64,000 nt of DNA from Sphingomonas sp. So64.6b (GTDB lineage Bacteria > Pseudomonadota > Alphaproteobacteria > Sphingomonadales > Sphingomonadaceae): the NCBI RefSeq assembly GCF_014171475.1, contig NZ_CP048817.1:4092001-4156000 (forward strand). The letters are read 5' to 3'. The position numbers and the translations under genes are program-made. The notes beneath the pieces were generated by a model. That model did not search any database and was not told the DNA's origin. It saw nothing but the letters and a program-made list of their open reading frames with translations. This document shows, piece after piece, positions 40,684 through 49,393 of the stretch. Every line of letters begins with the position of its first letter. Positions within the stretch are counted from its first letter, which is position 1.

Positions 40684-41331
40684 ATGAACAGGATCCTTAT
40701 TGCGGCTGCGCTGGCTGCCACGCTTGCCGGATGTGGCGTCGCCAATGCCGAGCGTGCGGTGCCGATTCCCGCTGTGGCTCAGGATGTTCCCAAGTCCGGC
40801 GGCATGCAGACTGCGGTTTTCGCCGGCGGCTGTTTCTGGGGCATGGAAGCGGTGTTCGAGCATGTGAAGGGCGTGCGCAACGTCATCTCGGGCTATGCCG
40901 GCGGCACCGCGACGACCGCGACCTATGCCCAGGTGTCGACCGAGACGACGCGCCATGCCGAGGCGGTGAAGATCGTCTACGATCCGGCGCAGGTCAGTTA
41001 CGGCACGCTGTTGCGGGTCTATTTCTCGATCGCGCACAATCCGACCGAGCTTAATCGCCAGGGGCCGGACACCGGCATCAGCTATCGCTCGGCGATCTTC
41101 CCGCAGAATGCCGCGCAGAAATCGGTCGCCGGCGCCTATATCGCGCAGCTCGGTCGCGCCAAGGTTTTCCCAAAGCCGATCGTGACGAAGCTGGAGAGCG
41201 GCGGTTTCTTCCCGGCCGAGGCGTATCACCAGAATTTCTTCGATCGCAATCCGGGGCACCCGTACATCGTAAGATACGACAAACCCAAGGTTGCGGCGTT
41301 CAAGGCGGCGTTTCCCTCGATCACGCAGTAA
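40684..41331 (+). CDS. msrA: Peptide methionine sulfoxide reductase MsrA, predicted lipoprotein
   Basis: 215 residues. Reduces methionine-S-sulfoxide in proteins. The catalytic GCFWG motif is at 49-53 (Cys50) and the domain runs to the end with NPGHPYI as family block. Unlike the common cytosolic enzyme, it begins with a lipoprotein signal (MNRILIAAALAATLAGC, Cys17), so it should act outside the cytoplasm. How it is re-reduced there is not shown; no MsrPQ or DsbD-like gene is adjacent. Confidence 0.92.
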   Translation: MNRILIAAALAATLAGCGVANAERAVPIPAVAQDVPKSGGMQTAVFAGGCFWGMEAVFEHVKGVRNVISGYAGGTATTATYAQVSTETTRHAEAVKIVYDPAQVSYGTLLRVYFSIAHNPTELNRQGPDTGISYRSAIFPQNAAQKSVAGAYIAQLGRAKVFPKPIVTKLESGGFFPAEAYHQNFFDRNPGHPYIVRYDKPKVAAFKAAFPSITQ

Positions 41332-41339
41332 CCAAAGAC

Positions 41340-41367
41340 AAGCCCCTCCCCTTCAGGGTAGGGGCTT
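41340..41367. terminator. Hairpin between msrA and pdeM
   Basis: AAGCCCCT / AGGGGCTT with a 12-base interior between the converging genes. The GCCCCTCCC core is shared with the hairpin at 54949 and with the repeats in the E2 linker, so this is probably one of a dispersed palindromic repeat family that also ends transcripts. Confidence 0.55.
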
Positions 41368-41383
41368 GGAGCACCCGCTCATT

Positions 41384-42067
41384 TCAAGCCGCCAGCGGGA
41401 AGCGCAGCATTCGGTTGTCGACCGGCAGCATCGCCTCGGCCCCCGCGCCGACCGCGCGGACTATTTCCGGATGGTCGGCGTCCAGGCCGCCGGTCAGTGA
41501 ACCGAAGGCCGGCAGGATCAACTTGGTCGCGGTCGCGATGAAGCAGCGGCGCGACACGTGGCGCCCGCGGACAGTGACGCGGAACTTGGGGTGAAAATGG
41601 CCGGACAGCTCGGGCCGCGCCTCGTCCCGCTCGGCCTCATGGCGCAGCACCAGCCCGTCGATCACTGCTTCGTCGACCACCTCGCCGCCGCAACGATCGA
41701 TCAGCGCCACGTCATGGTTGCCGGTGATCCAGGTCCAGCGCCGTGTCGCAGTCAGCGCGCGCAACATCGCCGAGGCGTCCGCCGGCAACCGGTCGCACCC
41801 GGCCGAATCGTGAAAACTGTCGCCAAGGCACCAGATTTCCGCCGCCTGCGTGCTTTCCACCACGGCGGTCAGCGCAGTGAGCGTGGCGATCGAATCATAG
41901 GGCGGGAGCATCTGGCCGCGTGCGGCGAACCAGCTTGCCTTCTCGAAATGCAGGTCGGCGACCAGCAAGGCACGCCGCGCTGGCCAGAATAACGCGCCCT
42001 GCGCGAGCGCAAACAGGTCGTGGCCGGCGAACGAAAAGGGAACCATGTCATTGCTATGCCGCGACAT
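41384..42067 (-). CDS. pdeM: Ligase-associated metallophosphoesterase PdeM
   Basis: 227 residues from the ATG at 42067 with GGGGG before it. Metallophosphoesterase motifs in order: ADLHFEKA (DxH), GDSFHD, GNHD and SGHFHP, giving a two-metal phosphodiesterase. The family name comes from genomes where it accompanies a DNA ligase, a helicase and an exonuclease; here none of those are near, so the gene is isolated from its usual partners. Role in DNA repair is inferred from the family. Confidence 0.9.
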   Translation of the reverse strand: MSRHSNDMVPFSFAGHDLFALAQGALFWPARRALLVADLHFEKASWFAARGQMLPPYDSIATLTALTAVVESTQAAEIWCLGDSFHDSAGCDRLPADASAMLRALTATRRWTWITGNHDVALIDRCGGEVVDEAVIDGLVLRHEAERDEARPELSGHFHPKFRVTVRGRHVSRRCFIATATKLILPAFGSLTGGLDADHPEIVRAVGAGAEAMLPVDNRMLRFPLAA

Positions 42068-42157
42068 GCCCCCATGATCAACGGGTTGCGCGAAATGACT
42101 TGCGCTGCAATGCAACAAGCGTAGAGCGCGCCGTCCCAACGACAGGCCATTGACGTA

Positions 42158-44107
42158 ATGTCTTCCGGTACAGACGCATCCGGGCATTCCCCTTTTTCCC
42201 GGACCGACATTTCCCGACCGGCAACCGTCGCGCTGGCGATCGGTGCGATCGGCGTGGTGTTCGGCGATATCGGCACCAGTCCGCTCTATGCGTTCCGTGA
42301 AGCGCTCGGCCAGACCGCGCGCGACGGCGTCGAGGCGAGCGAGATTCTCGGCGTGCTCAGCCTGGCCTTGTGGTCGCTGATCCTGGTCGTCACGATCAAA
42401 TATGTGCTGTTCCTGACTCGCGCCGACAATCAGGGCGAGGGTGGCGTACTCGCGCTGACCGCGCTGGCGCGGCGCGCGCTCGGAAAAAGATCGCTGATCG
42501 CGCTGGTCCTCGGTGCCGCCGGCGCGTCGCTTTTCTATGGTGACGCGATCATCACGCCCGCCTTGTCGGTGCTGTCGGCGGTCGAGGGATTGCGCACATT
42601 GCCCGGTATCGGGCCGATGATCGATGAACGGCGCATCCTGATCCTGACCATTATCATCCTCGTCGCATTGTTCGTCATTCAGTCGCGCGGCACGGCACGC
42701 GTTTCCAGCCTGTTCGGGCCGGTGTGCATCATCTGGTTCCTGGTGATCGGCGGGCTCGGCCTGTGGCATATCGCCGACGAGCCTTCGATCCTGCGCGTCG
42801 CATCGCCGCATTATGGCGCGTTCTTCCTCGCCAATCACGGTGTGACCGGCCTGTTCGTGCTCGGCGCGGTGTTCCTGACCGTTACCGGCGCCGAGGCGCT
42901 TACCGCCGATATGGGCCATTTCGGTCGCCTGCCGATCCAGCTCGGCTGGTTCGCGCTGGTCTTCCCGGCACTGACGCTCAATTATCTCGGCCAGGGCGCG
43001 TTCGCGCTGAATGCGCTTGAGGCGGCACAGGCGGCCGGCACGCCGTTCCACAATCAGGACTGGTTCTTCCTGATGGCGCCCGGTCACTTTCGGCCCTGGC
43101 TGGTCGGCCTGTCGATGGTCGCGACGGTGATCGCCAGCCAGGCGGTGATCACCGGCGCTTATTCGCTGACTCAGCAAGCGATCCAGCTCGGCCTTTTGCC
43201 CCGGCTGCGTGTGCGCCAGACCTCGGCGCGGCATTCGGGGCAGATCTATCTTCCGTCGATCAACTGGCTGCTGCTTGCCGGCGTGCTGGTGTTGGTCACC
43301 CAGTTTCGCAGTTCATCGGCGATGGCGGCGGCGTATGGCATCGCGGTGACCGGCACGATGGTCGTCACCACCTGCCTTGCCTATATCGTCGTGCGGCATC
43401 GCTGGAACTGGTCGCGCGCCGTCGCGATCATCGTCGTCACGCCGTTCCTGGCGCTCGATCTGATCTTCTTCGGCGCGAATATCCTGCGCGTGATCGAGGG
43501 CGGTTGGGTGCCGCTGGTGGTCGCCGGGATCATCGCGCTGCTGATTTATACCTGGGTGCGCGGGCGCGGCATCGTGCGCATGTTCGAACAGCGCCAGAGC
43601 GTGCCGCTCGCCGATCTGGCTGCCGCCCTGTCGCGCCGCCCGCCCGAACGCGTCGAGGGTACGGCGATCTTCCTCACCGCCAATCCGGACAGCGCGCCCG
43701 GCGCGCTGCTCCATAATCTGAAGCACAACAAGGTGCTGCACGAGCGCAATCTGGTGGTCAGCATTCGCACCGCCGATCGTCCCCATGTACCCGATGAGGA
43801 GCGCGTGGCGACGACCGAGGTCGATGCGAATTTCGCGACCGTCATACTAACCTATGGCTTTATGGACTCGCCCGACGTGCCGAACGACCTTGGCTTCGCG
43901 CCATCGGGTGTGCGCATGCCGATGAACCCGGCCAAGGCGAGTTATTTCATCGGCCGCAATACGATCAAACCCGCCGCGAAACAGGGCATGCCATTATGGC
44001 AGGATCGCATCTTCATGTTCCTGCAACGCAATGCCAGCGACCCGACCGATTTCTTCAAAATCCCGCCCGGCAAGGTGCTGGAGCTGGGCGAGCAAGTCAC
44101 CGTTTAG
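42158..44107 (+). CDS. kup: Low-affinity potassium transporter Kup
   Basis: 649 residues with about twelve membrane segments in the N-terminal 450 and a cytosolic C-terminal domain. The opening GAIGVVFGDIGTSPLYAFREA is the Kup/HAK signature. It works as a K+/H+ symporter in the inner membrane. Its stop codon lies inside the 3' end of the converging GtrA gene (11-base overlap). Confidence 0.97.
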   Translation: MSSGTDASGHSPFSRTDISRPATVALAIGAIGVVFGDIGTSPLYAFREALGQTARDGVEASEILGVLSLALWSLILVVTIKYVLFLTRADNQGEGGVLALTALARRALGKRSLIALVLGAAGASLFYGDAIITPALSVLSAVEGLRTLPGIGPMIDERRILILTIIILVALFVIQSRGTARVSSLFGPVCIIWFLVIGGLGLWHIADEPSILRVASPHYGAFFLANHGVTGLFVLGAVFLTVTGAEALTADMGHFGRLPIQLGWFALVFPALTLNYLGQGAFALNALEAAQAAGTPFHNQDWFFLMAPGHFRPWLVGLSMVATVIASQAVITGAYSLTQQAIQLGLLPRLRVRQTSARHSGQIYLPSINWLLLAGVLVLVTQFRSSSAMAAAYGIAVTGTMVVTTCLAYIVVRHRWNWSRAVAIIVVTPFLALDLIFFGANILRVIEGGWVPLVVAGIIALLIYTWVRGRGIVRMFEQRQSVPLADLAAALSRRPPERVEGTAIFLTANPDSAPGALLHNLKHNKVLHERNLVVSIRTADRPHVPDEERVATTEVDANFATVILTYGFMDSPDVPNDLGFAPSGVRMPMNPAKASYFIGRNTIKPAAKQGMPLWQDRIFMFLQRNASDPTDFFKIPPGKVLELGEQVTV

Positions 44108-44549
44108 CTGCTGGCCTTGCCGACTTGGGCCGATTCGGCTGGTACCGCTCAACCTGCTTGAAAACCCAGTACCGGTTGAGCGCAAAGCTCGCGAACGGCG
44201 TCACGAACAACATTGCCGGGACCGGCAGCCAGGCCGGTCCATGCAACAAGCTGGTCGCCAGCCATACCCACAATGAATTGAGCGCAAACGCGACACCCGA
44301 TACCAGCACGAAGCGCAGGATGGTCGCATCGCCATGCCGCGCATCGCTACGGAAGCTCCAACGGCTATGTACCGCATAACCCGCGGCAACGCCCGCGCCA
44401 TGGCTGACCATATTGGCGATCAGCGGCTCGACCTGAAGAAGCATCGCATAAAATAGGTAAACCGCGATCGAAAAGGCGGTGACGCCGAGCCCGGCTACAA
44501 CGAAGCGGAGGAGCTGGCCGAACGCCGGATGATCCAGCACGACCCGCAT
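44097..44549 (-). CDS. GtrA family membrane protein
   Basis: 150 residues with four membrane segments (about 12-34, 40-58, 77-98, 105-125). GtrA proteins are thought to move lipid-linked sugars, often for cell-wall or O-antigen modification. HSRWSFRSDAR is the conserved cytoplasmic loop. The next minus-strand gene lies four bases upstream. Confidence 0.88.
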   Translation of the reverse strand: MRVVLDHPAFGQLLRFVVAGLGVTAFSIAVYLFYAMLLQVEPLIANMVSHGAGVAAGYAVHSRWSFRSDARHGDATILRFVLVSGVAFALNSLWVWLATSLLHGPAWLPVPAMLFVTPFASFALNRYWVFKQVERYQPNRPKSARPAAKR

Positions 44550-44552
44550 GTG

Positions 44553-44777
44553 TCAGCGTCCGAGCGCGACCGAGCCGGCATAATCGACCGCGTCGAGCAA
44601 GGCGCGCGGTGCCTTGGGGATGGCGCGCAACGCCAGCACGGTGCCGGCATAAAGCGCATAGACGGCGAGGAATGGCAGCATGACTGCGGCCGACAGCGGC
44701 AGAACCACTGCACCGACAATGCGGCGGGCGGGAGTCGAGGCGGGCGCTTTCGCGGCGACGATCGGGGCCATGTACAT
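44553..44777 (-). CDS. Small membrane protein upstream of GtrA
   Basis: 74 residues with one or two membrane segments (about 20-52) and a basic C-terminus. AAAGGA precedes the ATG. It is four bases from the GtrA gene and therefore likely co-transcribed and perhaps co-functional with it. No family recognised. Confidence 0.65.
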   Translation of the reverse strand: MYMAPIVAAKAPASTPARRIVGAVVLPLSAAVMLPFLAVYALYAGTVLALRAIPKAPRALLDAVDYAGSVALGR

Positions 44778-44954
44778 GATGTGAATCCTTTCGAGACCAA
44801 CATGCGACCCAATTGGTTAACGGATCGTCACGATGGGCACAGCAGGCCCCTCGCCAAGGCCGTTGAAATTTTATAACAAGGAGTGGAAATCGATTCCGCG
44901 CGTTACTTCCAGACCATCGTTGCGGCTGGGTACGCCGACAGAAGTGGAGAGAAC

Positions 44955-46244
44955 ATGGCAAGCGACAGTCCGCGCGCCAATTTGAAGCCGTTATCGCTGT
45001 ACGTGCCGGAGCCCAAGTTCCGCCCCGGCGACACGGTCGACTTCACCGAAGTGACGATTCCGGCCGCCGGCTCGGTTCGCCGCCCCGATATCGCCGATCC
45101 TGCCGACAGTTTTATCGACCTGGCTTATGAGCTGGTCCGCGTGCTCGACCATGAGAGTCAAGCGGTCGGCCCGTGGAACCCGCGATTGTCGCCGGACACG
45201 TTGCGCGCGATGCTGCGCTCCATGGCACTGGTCCGCGCGTTCGACGAGCGCATGTTCCGCGCCCAGCGCCAGGGCAAGACCAGCTTCTACATGAAGTGCA
45301 CCGGGGAAGAGGCGGTCGCCGTCTCGGCTGCCTTCGCGCTCGATTATGAGGATATGTGTTTCCCCTCCTATCGTCAGCAGGGGCTGTTGATCGCGCGCGG
45401 CTGGTCACTGGTCGACATGATGAACCAGATCTACTCGAACCGGGGCGACCGGCTGCAGGGCAAGCAGCTGCCGATCATGTATTCGGTCAAGGAAGCTGGC
45501 TTCTTCTCGATCTCGGGCAATCTCGCGACGCAATATCCGCAAGCCGTGGGCTGGGCGATGGCCTCTGCCGCGAAGGGCGACACGCGGATCGCGGCGACCT
45601 GGTGCGGCGAGGGTTCGACCGCAGAGGGCGATTTCCATTCCGCCTGCACCTTCGCCAGCGTCTATCGCGCCCCGGTGATCTTCAACGTGGTCAACAACCA
45701 ATGGGCGATCTCGAGCTTTTCGGGTTTTGCCGGTGCGGAATCGACCACGTTCGCGGCGCGGGCGGTGGGTTATGGCATTGCCGGCCTGCGCGTCGACGGT
45801 AACGACGCGCTGGCGGTCTATGCCGCGACCGCCTGGGCCGCCGAACGTGCCCGGACCAATCAGGGCCCGACCTTGATCGAGCATTTCACTTATCGCGCCG
45901 AAGGTCATTCGACCTCCGACGATCCGGGTCAGTACCGCTCCGAAGGCGAGCCGACCGCCTGGCCGCTTGGCGATCCGGTCAAGCGTCTCAAGGATCATCT
46001 GATCGCGATCGGCGAATGGGATGAGGAGCGCCACGCCGCGCAGGACAAGGAGCTCGCCGAACAGGTCAAGGCATCGCAGAAGGAGGCCGAGCAGAACGGC
46101 ATTCTCGGCCATGGTCTGCACCAGCCGCTCGATACGTTGTTCGACGGTGTGTTCGAGGAGATGCCCTGGCATTTGCGCGAGCAACAGGCGCAGATGCTCG
46201 CCGAAGAGACCGCCTCGGGCCGGCCATGGGCACGCAAGAAATGA
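44955..46244 (+). CDS. bkdA1: Branched-chain 2-oxoacid dehydrogenase E1 alpha
   Basis: 429 residues from the ATG at 44955, preceded by GTGGAGAG. Thiamin-dependent decarboxylase of valine, leucine and isoleucine keto acids. The TPP-binding region is ATWCGEGSTAEGDFHSACTF with VVNNQWAIS at its end. The sequence is of the branched-chain type (long N-terminus; YRQQGLLIARG) rather than pyruvate type. First gene of an operon with E1 beta and E2; start of E1 beta overlaps its stop by four bases. Confidence 0.93.
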   Translation: MASDSPRANLKPLSLYVPEPKFRPGDTVDFTEVTIPAAGSVRRPDIADPADSFIDLAYELVRVLDHESQAVGPWNPRLSPDTLRAMLRSMALVRAFDERMFRAQRQGKTSFYMKCTGEEAVAVSAAFALDYEDMCFPSYRQQGLLIARGWSLVDMMNQIYSNRGDRLQGKQLPIMYSVKEAGFFSISGNLATQYPQAVGWAMASAAKGDTRIAATWCGEGSTAEGDFHSACTFASVYRAPVIFNVVNNQWAISSFSGFAGAESTTFAARAVGYGIAGLRVDGNDALAVYAATAWAAERARTNQGPTLIEHFTYRAEGHSTSDDPGQYRSEGEPTAWPLGDPVKRLKDHLIAIGEWDEERHAAQDKELAEQVKASQKEAEQNGILGHGLHQPLDTLFDGVFEEMPWHLREQQAQMLAEETASGRPWARKK

Positions 46245-47311
46245 ACGAGACGATGGAAACCGCAACCCCGGTCGGCGCAACCGATTGCGAAGGCGCCACC
46301 GTGCGCATGAACATGATCCAGGCGATCAATTCCGCGATGGAAGTGGTCATGGCGCGCGATCCGAACGTGATCGTGATGGGCGAGGATGTCGGTTATTTCG
46401 GCGGCGTGTTCCGCGCCACCGCCGGCCTGCAGGAAAAATTCGGCAAGACCCGCGTGTTCGACACGCCGATCACTGAATGCGGCATCATCGGCGTCGCGGT
46501 CGGTATGGGCGCTTACGGCCTGCGCCCGGTGCCGGAAATCCAGTTCGCCGATTACATCTATCCCGCGCTTGACCAGCTCGTCTCGGAAGCGGCGCGGCTG
46601 CGCTATCGCTCGGCTGGCGAATTCACCTCGCCGATCACTGTGCGCTCGCCATTCGGCGGCGGCATCTTCGGCGGGCAGACGCATTCACAATCGCCGGAGG
46701 GTATCTTCACCCACGTCTCCGGCATCAAGACGGTCATTCCGTCGACGCCGTACGACGCCAAGGGCCTGCTGATCGCGGCGATCGAGGACAATGATCCGAC
46801 ACTCTTCTTCGAACCCAAGCGCATCTATAACGGCCCGTTCGACGGCCATTGGGATCGCCCGTCGCAGAACTGGTCGAAACATCCGGCCGGTGAAGTGCCG
46901 ACTGGTTATTACAAGATCGAACTGGGCAAGGCGAAGATCGTGCGCGCCGGCGATGCGCTGACCATCCTGGCCTATGGCACGATGGTCCATGTCTGCATGG
47001 CGGTGGTGACCGAATCCGGCGTCGATGCGGAAATCATCGATCTGCGCACCCTGGTGCCGCTCGACATTGAGACGGTCGAGGCATCGGTGAAGAAGACCGG
47101 GCGCTGCATGATCGTGCACGAGGCGACGCGGACTGGTGGCTTTGGCGCGGAATTGTCGGCTTTGGTGCAGGAACGCTGTTTCTATCATCTCGAAGCGCCG
47201 ATCGAGCGCGTCACCGGCTTCGACACGCCCTACCCGCACAGTCTGGAATGGGCCTATTTCCCCGGTCCGGTGCGGATCGGCGAGGCGCTCAAGAAAGTGA
47301 TGAGGACGTAA
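46241..47311 (+). CDS. bkdA2: Branched-chain 2-oxoacid dehydrogenase E1 beta
   Basis: 356 residues from the ATG at 46241, overlapping the E1 alpha stop (ATGA); an upstream in-frame ATG at 46226 and a later one at 46253 are alternatives. The thiamin partner site VIVMGEDVGYFGGVFRATAG and the conserved RSPFGGGIFGGQTHSQSPEG are intact. Forms the alpha2beta2 E1 component. Its TAA overlaps the E2 start (TAATG). Confidence 0.94.
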   Translation: MNETMETATPVGATDCEGATVRMNMIQAINSAMEVVMARDPNVIVMGEDVGYFGGVFRATAGLQEKFGKTRVFDTPITECGIIGVAVGMGAYGLRPVPEIQFADYIYPALDQLVSEAARLRYRSAGEFTSPITVRSPFGGGIFGGQTHSQSPEGIFTHVSGIKTVIPSTPYDAKGLLIAAIEDNDPTLFFEPKRIYNGPFDGHWDRPSQNWSKHPAGEVPTGYYKIELGKAKIVRAGDALTILAYGTMVHVCMAVVTESGVDAEIIDLRTLVPLDIETVEASVKKTGRCMIVHEATRTGGFGAELSALVQERCFYHLEAPIERVTGFDTPYPHSLEWAYFPGPVRIGEALKKVMRT

Positions 47312-48678
47312 TGGCACGCTTCGAATTCAAATTGCCCGATATCGGCGAAGGCATTTCCGAGGCCGAGATCGTCGCGTGGCACGTCAAGATCGGCGACCGG
47401 GTCGAGGAGGACCAGGGTCTGGCCGACATGATGACCGACAAGGCGACGGTCGAGATGGAATCGCCGGTGTCGGGCATTGTGATCGAACTGGCTGGTGAAG
47501 TCGGCGACCAGGTATCGATCGGCGCGCCGCTGGTGGTGATCGAAACCGACGCTGACGAGGATGACGCACCGACGAGCGATGCGGCGGCACGCGCGGAACT
47601 GGCGCAGGACGTCGCCGAACAGATGGGCGCGGAGAATCCTGGGGCGGAGAAAGTGGTCGAGCCTGCTCCCCTCTCTGCAAGGGAGGGGCCGGGGGTGGGT
47701 ACCGGCGCGCCAGCGCCGGGTGACGCGCCCGCTGTCGCTGCCGAAAGCTCGCTGCGCTCACCACCCACCCCCAACCCCTCCCTTGCAGGGAGGGGAGAAG
47801 AAGCACCGGCCCCGGTCACCCACGCCCTCGCCTCACCGGCGGTCCGCGCCCGCGCGGCCGATCTCGGCATCGATCTCACTCATGTAAAGACCGAGAGCGA
47901 CCGTGTTCGCCATGCCGATCTCGATGCGTTTCTGCGCTATGGCTCAGGCCAGGGCTATCAGGCCCCGCACGCCAGCAATGCGCGCGCCGATGAGCCGATC
48001 AAGGTTATCGGCATGCGTCGGAAAATCGCGGAGAACATGGCCGCGTCGAAACGCGCCATCCCGCACTTCACTTATGTCGACGAAATCGATGTGACCGCGC
48101 TTGAGGAGATGCGCGCCGACCTCAACAACAACCGCGGCGGCCGGCCCAAGCTGACCATGCTGCCGCTGCTGATCGTCGCGATCTGCAAGACGATCCCCGA
48201 CTTCCCGATGATCAACGCGCGCTATGACGACGAGGCCGGCGTGGTTACGCGCCATGGCCAGATCCATCTCGGCATGGCGACTCAGACTCCGGCGGGCCTG
48301 ATGGTCCCGGTGATTCGCGACGCGCAGGACCGCAATGTCTGGCAGCTCGCAACCGAGATCACTCGCTTGGCCGAGGCCGCGCGCACTGGCAAGGCGAAGG
48401 TCGAGGAATTGTCGGGTTCGACCCTGACGATCACCTCGCTCGGCCCGCTTGGCGGAATCGCGACGACTCCGGTGATCAATCGGCCCGAAGTCGCGATCAT
48501 CGGCCCGAACAAGATCGTCGAACGCCCTGTCTTTGATGGCGATGAGATCCGTCGCGCCAAGCTGATGAACCTGTCGATCAGCTGCGATCACCGCGTCGTT
48601 GACGGCTGGGACGCGGCGAGCTTCGTCCAGGGTTTGAAGAAATATCTCGAAACCCCGGTGCTGCTCTTCGCCGACTGA
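47311..48678 (+). CDS. bkdB: Branched-chain 2-oxoacid dehydrogenase E2 (dihydrolipoyl acyltransferase)
   Basis: 455 residues from the ATG at 47311. Domain order: lipoyl domain (1-80, lipoyl Lys44 in MTDKATVEM), a long linker, E3-binding domain (about 172-210, ASPAVRARAADLG) and catalytic domain with SCDHRVVDGWDAASF. The linker contains residues encoded by two inverted repeats (about residues 119-163), giving PTPNPSLAGRGEE-like text in place of the usual Ala/Pro linker. The E3 (lipoamide dehydrogenase) gene is not adjacent. No gene for a regulator (bkdR) is seen. Confidence 0.94.
   Translation: MARFEFKLPDIGEGISEAEIVAWHVKIGDRVEEDQGLADMMTDKATVEMESPVSGIVIELAGEVGDQVSIGAPLVVIETDADEDDAPTSDAAARAELAQDVAEQMGAENPGAEKVVEPAPLSAREGPGVGTGAPAPGDAPAVAAESSLRSPPTPNPSLAGRGEEAPAPVTHALASPAVRARAADLGIDLTHVKTESDRVRHADLDAFLRYGSGQGYQAPHASNARADEPIKVIGMRRKIAENMAASKRAIPHFTYVDEIDVTALEEMRADLNNNRGGRPKLTMLPLLIVAICKTIPDFPMINARYDDEAGVVTRHGQIHLGMATQTPAGLMVPVIRDAQDRNVWQLATEITRLAEAARTGKAKVEELSGSTLTITSLGPLGGIATTPVINRPEVAIIGPNKIVERPVFDGDEIRRAKLMNLSISCDHRVVDGWDAASFVQGLKKYLETPVLLFAD
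47666..47700. repeat. Palindromic dispersed repeat inside E2 linker, left copy
   Basis: A 35-base element with a GC-rich core (CTCCCCTCTCTGCAAGGGAG, then GGGCCGGGGGTGGGT). Its reverse complement matches the right copy at 32 of 35 bases. It is in frame and translated. Confidence 0.85.
47763..47797. repeat. Palindromic dispersed repeat inside E2 linker, right copy
   Basis: Inverted partner of the element at 47666-47700, 62 bases away. The pair could fold into a long hairpin in the mRNA. Confidence 0.85.
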
Positions 48679-48716
48679 TCGGAAGCCGCGTCAGGCGCGG
48701 ACGGGTTTTCAGGCTA

Positions 48717-48741
48717 TCCATCCCTTCGAGAGAAGGGTGGA
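48717..48741. terminator. Hairpin at the end of the dehydrogenase operon
   Basis: TCCATCCCTTC and GAAGGGTGGA pair with one bulged base and a 4-base loop. It adjoins the stop codon of the converging EthD-type gene. No T-run, so a weak terminator candidate. Confidence 0.4.
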
Positions 48742-49041
48742 TCAGCGTTCGGCGCAGCGCGTCACGACCGCCGGCTGATCGGTGAAGTTCGCCACGTCGC
48801 CTATCACTTCGGCAGCCTCTGGCGATTCGATCGCCCGGTCGGCAGCTGCGGCGTCGGTGAAATCGAGTATCGCAATGGCGAAATAGGCGGCGCCGGGGCC
48901 CTCGGGGATCAGCGCTCGTGCGCTGGTCAATCCGTATTGAGTCCATTTTTCCCGCGCTAGCGGAATGTGCCGTGCGACATAATAACGCACGTCGAACGTG
49001 GCGCCGTCCTTGACGGGATAGGTCACTACCAGCGTCGTCAT
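48742..49041 (-). CDS. EthD family protein
   Basis: 99 residues from the ATG at 49041, which has GGAGGTGGA upstream. A single ferredoxin-like EthD domain (FDVRYYVARHIPLAREKWTQ) as found in dimeric alpha-beta barrel proteins, some of which help degrade fuel ethers or polyketides. Role here unknown. It is convergent with the dehydrogenase operon. Confidence 0.8.
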   Translation of the reverse strand: MTTLVVTYPVKDGATFDVRYYVARHIPLAREKWTQYGLTSARALIPEGPGAAYFAIAILDFTDAAAADRAIESPEAAEVIGDVANFTDQPAVVTRCAER

Positions 49042-49362
49042 ATCGATTCCACCTCCCGAGCCGCGGCCCCGAATCCGAGTCGCGACGTTGCGCCGCCGCA
49101 TGTTGCGACCGGGATGCGATCAGGTAAAGGTCCGGCGAGACCGGTTTCACGATGCATGAACAAGCCCGGCCGTCGGATGGCCGGGCCGATTTTCGACGCG
49201 AAACTGTCACATTCTGGAGAAATGGGGGAGAGCGCCCCGGGCAGCTCGATCCCCCACACTGCAATCGCGCCGTTGCCGGGTTCTCCGGCGGGCTCCGCTC
49301 CACGAACATTTTTATTGTTCGGCGTGACGACAGCGTTGCTGTGCGTAGCGGAAAGCATCGAC
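49042..49362. other. Gene-free stretch between EthD and the orphan terminator
   Basis: No coding region with a ribosome site on either strand. Several open frames exist but have no homologous character or start signal. It is bounded on its right by the minus-strand terminator. Confidence 0.4.
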
Positions 49363-49393
49363 AAAAAAAAGGGCCAGCCCCGAAGGGCTGGCC
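49363..49393 (-). terminator. Strong minus-strand rho-independent terminator with UUCG loop
   Basis: Reading the minus strand: GGCCAGCCC, loop TTCG, GGGCTGGCC, then C and eight T. The 9-bp GC stem and T-run are on the minus strand only; the plus strand has just TTTGAAAGTTTT. Confidence 0.9.

Noticed and set aside
42068-43234. Long N-terminal extension of the pdeM frame into the kup region
   Set aside because: Antisense of kup coding sequence; the ATG at 42067 gives a normal PdeM N-terminus.
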